Positions 8,459 to 15,445 of a stretch of 64,000 nucleotides of DNA are shown here, piece after piece. Location: assembly GCF_009602705.1 (NCBI RefSeq), contig NZ_VSWH01000001.1, forward strand, positions 3,472,001 to 3,536,000, in the 5' to 3' direction. Numbering within the stretch: position 1 is the stretch's first letter; each line of letters starts with the position of its first letter. A program made the position numbers and the translations under genes. The DNA is from Chryseobacterium vaccae. GTDB lineage: Bacteria; Bacteroidota; Bacteroidia; Flavobacteriales; Weeksellaceae. The notes under the pieces were generated by a model. It was given only the letters and a program-made list of their open reading frames with translations. It was not told where the DNA came from and did not search any database.

Positions 8459-9134
8459 GGTTATTCAGTTTAAAAGTTAAAAATAAGATTATTTTTGATA
8501 ATCATATTGTGCGCATTTAAAATACAGCATACTGATCAAAATCTATGGCAGACTGTTCACTGACTCCCATAAAAAAAATATGAATCTTTATATCAAAATT
8601 ACTTCATATCAGACATAAATATACCACTCAATGAATAAACGTTGGCGTTGGAAGTATTTTCGTTAATTAAAGACATAGTTGAAAACATGAGTCTTAAAAT
8701 GAAACTTAAGAGCAATAATTCCAGACGACGATAATTTAGCTCCACAATCTCAAATGTCTCACTTGTGTCATTGTATTAAAATCTTTCCGTCTATTCTTTG
8801 TATCATAGAATATTATCCGCTTAACCCTATGATTTTCAAAGTATCAATTTTATCAAAATAAATTCGGGCGAAATTTTATGCTTTCAGATAGACTATACTG
8901 TCTTTTTATATTTTTATTATGATAAACGGAAAAAATGTATTATATTTATTTCACAAACAGTTGATTAAGCCCTAATGATCTTCTGAATTTTTAATCAGGA
9001 TTTTTAAACATAATTAAATTGCGCATTCTTACGTCCTGAAATGACTTAACGTAAAACTATTCCAGGAATAGACGGAGAGAGGCTTCATTTAAAAAGTAAA
9101 AACAATTTACATAACCAAATAAAATTTATTAATC
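8459..9134. other. 676-base gene-free stretch with a comM 5' remnant
   Basis: No convincing gene was found. It contains a 31-base decayed copy of the comM start region (8521-8551) and the AT-rich upstream region of the Cys-rich leader peptide. No perfect TAnnTTTG promoter box was seen before the peptide gene. Confidence 0.55.
8521..8551 (+). repeat. decayed direct repeat of the comM start region
   Basis: Twenty-seven of 31 bases match 9663-9693, which spans the comM start codon and its first seven codons (CTGATCAAAAT then TATGGCAG). The start codon position reads ATA instead of ATG, and one difference is synonymous (ATC versus ATT). Similarity fades downstream. It looks like a remnant left by a local duplication or insertion that placed the Cys-rich leader peptide gene between the two copies. 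Confidence 0.65.
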
Positions 9135-9362
9135 ATGAAAAAATTTAAAACATTTAAATCAGGTACACATGAAGTACTTACAAGATCACAATTAAAAAAC
9201 ATACTGGGGGGAGGTAGTTGTTGTTGGCATACAACAGATTGGAAAATATCACAATGTGGCCTTAGTATGTCAGATGCACAAATGCTTGCTAGTGGGGATC
9301 TTAAGTGGTGTTGTAGCAGTTGCTCAAAATCTTTTTCCACCTCCTTAACAAACCCTGACTAA
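9135..9362 (+). CDS. Cys-rich double-glycine leader peptide (bacteriocin-like precursor)
   Basis: The peptide has 75 residues. The leader MKKFKTFKSG...LTRSQLKNILGGG fits the Bacteroidota/Chryseobacterium pattern of a basic start, L(T/S)R..LK.I.GG, and a double-glycine cleavage site. Such leaders are normally cut by C39-peptidase ABC exporters during export. The ~48-residue core holds six Cys (29, 30, 41, 59, 60, 63) in a CC..C..CC..C layout, enough for three disulfides or for modification. A terminator follows at 9422. No exporter, modification enzyme or immunity gene is adjacent, so it is an orphan precursor. The role (bacteriocin, signal or surface peptide) is not shown by the sequence. Confidence 0.75.
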   Translation: MKKFKTFKSGTHEVLTRSQLKNILGGGSCCWHTTDWKISQCGLSMSDAQMLASGDLKWCCSSCSKSFSTSLTNPD

Positions 9363-9670
9363 GGTTTTTTCTTTTGCGACCGATAATTAGAAATTATCTT
9401 AATAACTAACTTTATAACTCAAACTTCGGCAAAATTGCTGAAGTTTTTTCTTAATGTTTTAGGGATAGATCTGTGTAGATGATGAACTTTCCTGTTTTGT
9501 TGTATAGTGACGGCTCAGAAAGAAGTAACTCCGCTTATGTCACACCTTGAAAAACCAGTACGTTTTTATTAAAATATTTCCCCATCATCCATTTTCTGAT
9601 AGAAAACTATCCACCCAAACTCCTGATTTTCAAAATAACATATTCATTATTTTTACTTCAAAAACACACC
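9363..9670. other. gene-free stretch between the leader peptide and comM
   Basis: This holds the terminator of the leader-peptide gene (9422-9449) and the upstream region of comM, including a near-consensus -7 box (TATTTTTA). Nothing else was recognised. Confidence 0.5.
9422..9449 (+). terminator. rho-independent terminator after the Cys-rich peptide
   Basis: An 11-bp stem with one G-U pair (AACTTCGGCAA with TTGCTGAAGTT) is followed by six T. Confidence 0.8.
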
Positions 9671-11203
9671 ATGCTGATCAAAATTTATGGCAGTGCCATT
9701 CACGGAGTTGCTGCGCAAACGATTACCATTGAAGTAAATGTTGATACCGGAGTAGGATACCATTTAGTGGGACTTCCGGACAATGCAATAAAAGAAAGTA
9801 GTTACAGGATCTCTGCGGCCCTGAAAAATGTAGGCTATAAAATTCCGGGAAAGAAAATTACCATCAATATGGCACCGGCGGATCTTCGTAAAGAAGGATC
9901 TTCTTATGATCTTAGTATTGCGATTGGGATCCTGGCGGCTTCAGATCAGCTTCAGGCAGAAAATATTCATGACTATATCATTATGGGTGAACTTTCCCTT
10001 GACGGAAGTCTGCAGCCCATTAAAGGAGTGCTTCCCATTGCTGCTCAGGCAAAAGAAGAAGGGTTTAAAGGAATTATCCTACCGATGCAGAATACCCGTG
10101 AGGCAGCCATTGTAGAAGGTCTTGAAGTATACGGAGCCGAAAATATAAAAGAAGTTATTGATTTTTTCAACGAAGGACAGCCGCTCAGGAAGATAAAATT
10201 AGACGTAGAAAAGGAGTTTCAGGAGAAAATTGCCCATTTTCCCTTTGATTTTTCTGAAGTGAAAGGGCAGGAAACGGCCAAAAGAGTAATGGAAGTAGCC
10301 GCAGCCGGAGGGCATAATATTATTCTTATCGGACCTCCGGGAAGCGGAAAAACGATGCTGGCTAAAAGGGTTCCGAGTATTCTGCCTCCACTGACATTGA
10401 AGGAAGCTCTGGAAACCACCAAGATCCATTCAGTAGCCGGAAAAATGGGAGCAGAAACATCTTTAATGACAGTAAGGCCTTTCAGATCGCCGCATCATAC
10501 CATTTCAGATGTTGCTTTGGTAGGCGGAGGAAGCTATCCCCAACCCGGAGAAATTTCTCTTGCCCACAACGGAGTTCTTTTTCTGGATGAAATGCCGGAG
10601 TTTAAAAGGACTGTCCTGGAAGTGATGCGCCAGCCCCTCGAAGACCGTGAAGTAACCATATCCAGGGCCCGGTTTACCGTCAACTATCCTGCAAGTTTTA
10701 TGCTGGTGGCTTCCATGAATCCAAGCCCCAGTGGTTTTTTTCCTGATGATCCTAATAATACCTCATCAGCTCTCGAAATGCAGCGTTATATGAACAAGCT
10801 TTCAGGACCGCTTTTGGATAGAATTGATATTCATATTGAAGTACAGAAAGTTGAATTCGAGCAGCTTTCAGAAAAGAGAAAAGGAGAAAAAAGTGAAGTG
10901 ATCAGAGAACGGGTACTGAAAGCAAGATTTACTCAAAATGAAAGATATAAAAATTTGAATATCAGTTATAATGCTCAGATGGGACCTAAAGAAATTGAAG
11001 CTTTCTGTAGTCTGGATGATACTTCGCTTACCCTCATCAAATTAGCCATGGAAAAACTTAACCTTTCCGCAAGAGCATATGACCGCATTCTTAAAGTTGC
11101 CAGAACCATTGCAGACCTTGAAGGAGAGAGAAATATACTTTCCGGACATATTTCGGAGGCTATACAATACAGAAGTTTAGACAGAGAATTTTGGAATGGA
11201 TAA
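9671..11203 (+). CDS. comM: YifB/ComM family Mg-chelatase-like AAA+ ATPase
   Basis: The 510-residue protein has the family's usual length and order: an N-terminal Lon-protease-like ChlI domain (VDTGVGYHLVGLPDNAIKES, GELSLDGSLQPIKGVLPIA), a AAA+ core with Walker A GPPGSGKTMLAKR and Walker B VLFLDEMPEF, and a C-terminal Mg_chelatase_C helical domain (LSARAYDRILKVARTIADL). ComM is a branch-migration helicase that extends recombination of incoming DNA during natural transformation. dprA, another transformation gene, is also in this window at 32.6 kb. The start MLIKIYGSAIHG is the typical family N-terminus. A decayed copy of this start lies 1.1 kb upstream. Confidence 0.95.
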   Translation: MLIKIYGSAIHGVAAQTITIEVNVDTGVGYHLVGLPDNAIKESSYRISAALKNVGYKIPGKKITINMAPADLRKEGSSYDLSIAIGILAASDQLQAENIHDYIIMGELSLDGSLQPIKGVLPIAAQAKEEGFKGIILPMQNTREAAIVEGLEVYGAENIKEVIDFFNEGQPLRKIKLDVEKEFQEKIAHFPFDFSEVKGQETAKRVMEVAAAGGHNIILIGPPGSGKTMLAKRVPSILPPLTLKEALETTKIHSVAGKMGAETSLMTVRPFRSPHHTISDVALVGGGSYPQPGEISLAHNGVLFLDEMPEFKRTVLEVMRQPLEDREVTISRARFTVNYPASFMLVASMNPSPSGFFPDDPNNTSSALEMQRYMNKLSGPLLDRIDIHIEVQKVEFEQLSEKRKGEKSEVIRERVLKARFTQNERYKNLNISYNAQMGPKEIEAFCSLDDTSLTLIKLAMEKLNLSARAYDRILKVARTIADLEGERNILSGHISEAIQYRSLDREFWNG

Positions 11204-11403
11204 TTCCGGAAATCTTGTTTAGTGATGGCAGATAATGACAATTTTGGGTGTGTTGGTTTTGTGATATATTGTTTTTGTTTGTCGTAACTAATTAAAATTC
11301 AGGTTAAAAGTATTGTTTGTTTTAGATTTATTTCTATATTTAGGGAATTAAAGCGTTGCCCGAAAAGCTGATAGAGTAGGGACCATAAAAAAATTAATTC
11401 AAT

Positions 11404-11598
11404 ATGAAAAATCTAAAAAAATTAACAAGAGAGAACATGAAATCTGTACAAGGTGGTTTTGCCTGCTATTGCAATGGGACTTACAAAGGTGAGTACTCAT
11501 CCGTTATAGCATGTGTTAATGATTGTGGCGTAAGTACAGGGCCTACTAAACCCACAGAACCTACAGAGCCCACAAAACCTGTATTAACAGCCAGCTAA
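11404..11598 (+). CDS. bacteriocin-like double-glycine leader peptide with Thr-Pro tail
   Basis: The peptide has 64 residues. MKNLKKLTRENMKSVQGG is a near-ideal Chryseobacterium-type leader ending in Gly-Gly (17-18). The core FACYCNGTYKGEYSSVIACV has Cys at 21, 23, 37 and 41 and is followed by a TKPTEPTEPTKP repeat tail. NCBI-style annotation usually calls these bacteriocin-like proteins; their real function is unknown. A terminator follows. The convergent neighbour is a YdeI/OmdA gene. No C39 exporter is in the window, so export would depend on a transporter elsewhere. Confidence 0.78.
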   Translation: MKNLKKLTRENMKSVQGGFACYCNGTYKGEYSSVIACVNDCGVSTGPTKPTEPTEPTKPVLTAS

Positions 11599-11618
11599 AA
11601 AATATTTCCTTTTTTAGG

Positions 11619-11654
11619 CTGCCCTTAGCTCTATGCTTTGGGCAGTTTTATTTT
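11619..11654 (+). terminator. terminator of the second leader peptide
   Basis: CTGCCC pairs with GGGCAG around a 15-base loop and is followed by TTTTATTTT. It overlaps the 3' end of the convergent YdeI gene. Confidence 0.65.
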
Positions 11655-12130
11655 CCTTTCTTCCCGTTTAAGATCATCTGGATCATCTTCACTTTCCTGC
11701 TGTCTCGGGTCTCGGGCTTCTTAGCCTCTTCAATCCAACGGATATATTCTTTTTTATGCGTGTAACTCATCTTTTCAAACAGCTCTTTTGCATCAGGATT
11801 TTCATTGAAAACCGCATCAATATCTTCTGCGATGTCTACAGTTCTTTCTTCTTTATCCTCCATGATAGAAACTATTACTTCATCTCCAAACGTTTTTCCA
11901 AGCTGTTTTCTGATCTCCTGGGTGACTCCAATAATATGGCTGTCAGATTTCATTTTGGCCAGACTTCCATGGTATTCCACTACACCATCAAATAGGGCTT
12001 TGATCTTTATCTGTCCCTTTTTACCGAAAAGTTCTTCCACAGAAAAAGGAAATTCTACAAATGCAGCGTTTAGTTCTCCATTTTTCTGAATCAATGCCTT
12101 AAACTCTATTGCTTTAGTTTTCATGATCAT
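11648..12130 (-). CDS. YdeI/OmpD-associated (OmdA) family protein with DUF1905
   Basis: The 160-residue protein has an N-terminal DUF1905 beta-barrel domain (VEFPFSVEELFGKKGQIKIK, later IGVTQEIRKQLGKTFGDEV) and a C-terminal OmdA helical domain (ELFEKMSYTHKKEYIRWIEE, AKKPETRDSRKVKMI). Members are often labelled bacteriocin-protection proteins from weak early data; the biochemical role is unknown. Start: ATG at 12130, with a second ATG two codons in. It is transcribed towards the leader peptide at 11404, but the shared bacteriocin wording in databases is not evidence of a functional link. Confidence 0.85.
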   Translation of the reverse strand: MIMKTKAIEFKALIQKNGELNAAFVEFPFSVEELFGKKGQIKIKALFDGVVEYHGSLAKMKSDSHIIGVTQEIRKQLGKTFGDEVIVSIMEDKEERTVDIAEDIDAVFNENPDAKELFEKMSYTHKKEYIRWIEEAKKPETRDSRKVKMIQMILNGKKGK

Positions 12131-12140
12131 TTATTTAAAT

Positions 12141-12178
12141 CAAAAATAAAAAAACCGTGGAAATTATTTCCACGGTTT
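12141..12178 (-). terminator. terminator of the S46 peptidase gene
   Basis: A 12-bp perfect stem (AAACCGTGGAAA with TTTCCACGGTTT) with a 3-base loop is followed on the minus strand by a long T-rich run. Confidence 0.9.
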
Positions 12179-12197
12179 CATTATAGATCAGATAAGA

Positions 12198-14408
12198 TTA
12201 TTTTTTCTTCTTTTCTTTCTTAGGCATTTGAGTTGTTCCTGAATTTTTAGTCTTGGTATCAGGAGGTGTATTTTCTCCTCTTACAAGCTTTAATTCGTCA
12301 ATCAGCCTTCTTGCACCAGCATACTTGTCAATCGTCCAAAGAACGAAACGTACGTCAACATTGATCGTTTTCTGCCATTCCGGTTCAAATACGATATCAC
12401 CGCTTAATGCTTCACTATTTCCGTCGAATGCAATACCGATAAGGTTTCCATCTCCGTCAATTACCGGAGAACCAGAGTTACCTCCAGTAATGTCATTGTT
12501 AGAAAGGAAGTTTACAGGCATATATCCTGCAGCATCAGCATACTGCCCAAAATCTTTAAGGTTATAAAGATCAATCACTCTTTGAGGCAGATCAAATTCT
12601 TCATCATTTTTCTTGTATTTTCCTACAAGACCGGCCATATCCGTATAATAGTTATCGGTAACTCCGAAGTAATTTCTGTCTTCTCTGATAGGTAATTTAT
12701 CTACCGTTCCGTAAGTTAATCTCATGGTAGAGTTAGCATCCGGATAGAATTTTTTCTCAGGCATAGCTTTCATCAGACCAGCTAAGAAAAGACGATTGTT
12801 TTTAGCAAAATTATCATCTACATTTACATAGCTTTCTGCAACTGCTTTTTGATCTGCTACAATTCCTTTTGACATTTTCCAAAGCGGATCAGCATCAAGC
12901 TTCAATGCATCCGGGTTCAATAAGAAATTCGTTGCAGATGTCTTGTTGGCAAAAATTGAAGAGTAAGCTATATTAGAAAGATTCTTAGCATCTAATCCTA
13001 AGATTGTAGCAGAAGCGATGTCTTTGTTTGTTACTCTTGCCTGGTAAAGTGTAGTCATTGCCACTAGCATTTCTCCTTCCAGAGCCGGATTGAAGTTTTC
13101 ATAAGCTGCTTTGATGGCTGCTTCAGTTTTAGCCTTCATTGCAATTCTTCCCTGCATATCCTGGGCAGCGTATGTTTTAAGAACAGAACCAAGCTGAAGA
13201 GCTAGGCTCATATACTTTGCATTTCTTGTGAATTGTGATGCATAGTTTCTCTCAACATTTCTGTCAGAAACCTGCTTGTAATAAGCTGAAATATTTTCTA
13301 AAACACCGTCATACATATCATTTCCAGCCATCATAGACCATGTTCTGTATGTACTTTCGATTTTCTGTTTGTCAGAAATTGTTCCATTCTTTTCTACCGC
13401 ATCAATAGTTCCCTGTCTGTTTTTCCAGTAGTTGGCTACAGAAGCATATTGAGAAGCATAATTAAGCTGAGTTGCTTTATCTTTATCCATATACTTCTTC
13501 ATGACATCCATTGCCATTTTAGAAGCTTCTACCCAGGCCGGATAATCTTTGTTTACCATCTGCTGGATTCCATAAGAAGTCAGGTAACGGTTGGTTCTTC
13601 CCGGATATCCCATGATCATAGAGAAGTCTCCCGGTTTGATTCCTTTAAGAGAAACCGGAAGGAAGTGTTTAGGCTTCAATGGGGTATTGCTTGGAGAATA
13701 TTCTGCTGGATTTCCGGCAGCATCAGCATATACTCTGAAAACAGTGAAGTCCGCAGTATGTCTTGGCCACTCCCAGTTGTCTGTATCACCTCCGAATTTA
13801 CCTAATGATGAAGGTGGAGCACCTACCAATCTGATATCTTTGTAATCCTGATATACGAAATAATAAAATTCATTTCCGTTGAAGAAATCTCTTACCACAA
13901 CAGTGTATTTCCCATTTTCAGAGTTTTCTGTCTGGATCGCTTTCGTTTCAGCATCAATAATTGCTTTTCTCTCAGCTCCAGTCATATTGTTGTTCAGCTT
14001 GGAAGTGATTCTTTGGGTAGCATCATCCATTCTTACTAAAAATCTTACATAAAGATCTTTTGCATTGAATTCATCTTTCTGCTTCATTGCCCAGAAACCA
14101 TTCTTAAGATAGTCTTTTTCAGGAGTAGAAGCTGCTGCTACAGCACCATAACCGCAATGGTGGTTGGTGAAAATAAGTCCTTTATCAGAAACAATTTCAC
14201 CAGTACAGAAACCTCCAAAGCTTACAATTGCATCTTTTAAACTGGAATTGTTTACAGAATAGATTTCATCAGGTGTCAGATGCAAGCCTTCCTTTTGCAT
14301 GTCGACCCCGTTAAGTCTTTTGATGAGCATTAACAGCCACATCCCCTCATCCGCCCTCATCTGAGCAAAGCCCAGCAAGAAAGTGAACAGTAGAAATAGT
14401 CTTTTCAT
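12198..14408 (-). CDS. S46 family dipeptidyl-peptidase, DPP7-like
   Basis: The start is set at MKRLFLLFTFLLGFAQMRA, a signal peptide cleaved before DEGMW; the open frame extends 36 codons further but that part is not signal-like. This gives 736 residues, close to the usual ~710-720. The chymotrypsin-like triad is visible: His in FTNHHCGYGAV, Asp in GGDTDNWEWPRHTADF, Ser in TGGNSGSPVID. Eighteen residues after the catalytic Ser the sequence is AFDGN; Gly here is the DPP7 type and Arg the DPP11 type, so a preference for hydrophobic rather than acidic P1 residues is inferred. The enzyme removes dipeptides in the periplasm for peptide nutrition. The C-terminus is a Lys-rich tail. Confidence 0.92.
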   Translation of the reverse strand: MKRLFLLFTFLLGFAQMRADEGMWLLMLIKRLNGVDMQKEGLHLTPDEIYSVNNSSLKDAIVSFGGFCTGEIVSDKGLIFTNHHCGYGAVAAASTPEKDYLKNGFWAMKQKDEFNAKDLYVRFLVRMDDATQRITSKLNNNMTGAERKAIIDAETKAIQTENSENGKYTVVVRDFFNGNEFYYFVYQDYKDIRLVGAPPSSLGKFGGDTDNWEWPRHTADFTVFRVYADAAGNPAEYSPSNTPLKPKHFLPVSLKGIKPGDFSMIMGYPGRTNRYLTSYGIQQMVNKDYPAWVEASKMAMDVMKKYMDKDKATQLNYASQYASVANYWKNRQGTIDAVEKNGTISDKQKIESTYRTWSMMAGNDMYDGVLENISAYYKQVSDRNVERNYASQFTRNAKYMSLALQLGSVLKTYAAQDMQGRIAMKAKTEAAIKAAYENFNPALEGEMLVAMTTLYQARVTNKDIASATILGLDAKNLSNIAYSSIFANKTSATNFLLNPDALKLDADPLWKMSKGIVADQKAVAESYVNVDDNFAKNNRLFLAGLMKAMPEKKFYPDANSTMRLTYGTVDKLPIREDRNYFGVTDNYYTDMAGLVGKYKKNDEEFDLPQRVIDLYNLKDFGQYADAAGYMPVNFLSNNDITGGNSGSPVIDGDGNLIGIAFDGNSEALSGDIVFEPEWQKTINVDVRFVLWTIDKYAGARRLIDELKLVRGENTPPDTKTKNSGTTQMPKKEKKKK

Positions 14409-14494
14409 TTTATAATATAATTTTTGTGTCGCTAATTTACTAATTTTTACGATATTCTGTCCCGGATTGGTATGAAAATGGAATGATAATCCGC

Positions 14495-14929
14495 ATGAAA
14501 AAGATACTATTGGCACTTTTTGCAGTTTTACTCCTGGGAGTTGTTATCAATTGTTCATCAATACCTGAAAAAAATCCGGGTCTTCAGAGGCAGTGGATGC
14601 TGATTTCGTTTGACAAATTTTCAAAAGAAGAATTGATGAAAAATAAAGCAGAAGTAAATCTTACAGCAGAAATGAAAGGCGGAAAAATTCACGGAGGGGC
14701 CTATATGGGATGCAACAATATGTTCTTTACTTCCGAATTTAAAAACGGGGGGAAGGTAAAAATTTCCGGTGTGGGAAGCACAATGAAAGCCTGCCAGAAT
14801 ATGGATCTGGAAAGCGCCTTCATCCAGAAATTTGACAAAATGACGAAATACTCCGTGGAAGGACATTTTCTTACTCTATCTGATGAGAACGGGAATTCAA
14901 TGAAGTTTGTTGCAGCAGATTGGGATTAA
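14495..14929 (+). CDS. META-domain lipoprotein
   Basis: The start is taken at the ATG giving MKKILLALFAVLLLGVVINC, a lipobox with Cys20 (four codons inside the longest frame). The mature part has the META/HslJ features: QWMLISF near the start, GAYMGCNNMFFTSEF, GVGSTMKACQNMDLE with a second Cys, and LTLSDENGNSMKF. META domains are small beta-barrel modules in envelope and heat-shock-related proteins; the exact role is unknown. It is convergent with the 138-residue gene through a shared bidirectional terminator. Confidence 0.85.
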   Translation: MKKILLALFAVLLLGVVINCSSIPEKNPGLQRQWMLISFDKFSKEELMKNKAEVNLTAEMKGGKIHGGAYMGCNNMFFTSEFKNGGKVKISGVGSTMKACQNMDLESAFIQKFDKMTKYSVEGHFLTLSDENGNSMKFVAADWD

Positions 14930-14975
14930 GTAATACGGGAAACTACACTAAAAATAAAAAATATTATGAAAATAG

Positions 14976-15004
14976 AAAAAAGTCCGCAGCACGCGGACTT
15001 TTTT
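14976..15004. terminator. bidirectional terminator
   Basis: AAGTCCGC pairs with GCGGACTT around a 5-base loop, with an A run on the left and a T run on the right. It can serve both the META gene and the minus-strand operon ending at 15020. Confidence 0.88.
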
Positions 15005-15019
15005 AAACCTGGAAGGTTA

Positions 15020-15436
15020 TCAGTTTTTGGGAATAGTCTTTTTAATCTCCGCTAAAGTTGCAGTATTGGATAGCCCAGTCTGGTTCCGGGCATTTTGTGT
15101 TTTTACTGCGGTGCTTCTGGAGGCCTGTCTGTTGGGAATTGATCTTTTAATTTCATCAAGACTGGCTGTATTGGGAAGCATTGTTCCTGAATTGCCGGAT
15201 GTAGCTTTAGGCTTTTGCTCCTGTTTTTTTACTTCCAGTCCCTGTTCAGAGACAAGAGCTGTCTGAGGTGTTTTCTTCTCAGCATTTAGCTGTGCTTCTT
15301 TCATCATTTTAGATTCAAATTCTTTAATCTGTTTTAAAGCAAGGGTTTGATCTTCTGTTTGGGAAACTTGTTTGTTTTCCTGAGCATAAATCCCAGCTCC
15401 TATCAGAAGAAATAGAGTAATATATATTGATTTCAT
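15020..15436 (-). CDS. small secreted protein with duplicated EIK..IP motif
   Basis: The 138-residue protein has a signal peptide (MKSIYITLFLLIGAGIYAQ). A Gln/Lys/Glu-rich helical part is followed by two copies of a 15-residue unit, LPNTASLDEIKRSIP and LSNTATLAEIKKTIP, separated by a basic Arg/Ser/Thr linker. The second copy ends the protein. It is the last gene of a three-gene unit, 9 bases after the repeat-protein gene. The family is not recognised. The repeated unit could be a docking peptide, for example to the neighbouring surface protein, but that is inference. Confidence 0.68.
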   Translation of the reverse strand: MKSIYITLFLLIGAGIYAQENKQVSQTEDQTLALKQIKEFESKMMKEAQLNAEKKTPQTALVSEQGLEVKKQEQKPKATSGNSGTMLPNTASLDEIKRSIPNRQASRSTAVKTQNARNQTGLSNTATLAEIKKTIPKN

Positions 15437-15445
15437 GACAATTTA

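Noticed and set aside
12198-14408. DPP11 (acidic P1) specificity for the S46 peptidase
   Set aside because: The residue 18 after the catalytic Ser is Gly (AFDGN), the DPP7 type; DPP11 has Arg there.
14409-14516. 36-codon N-terminal extension of the S46 peptidase
   Set aside because: The extension is not hydrophobic in signal-peptide fashion and overlaps the divergent META gene; starting at 14408 gives a standard signal peptide.
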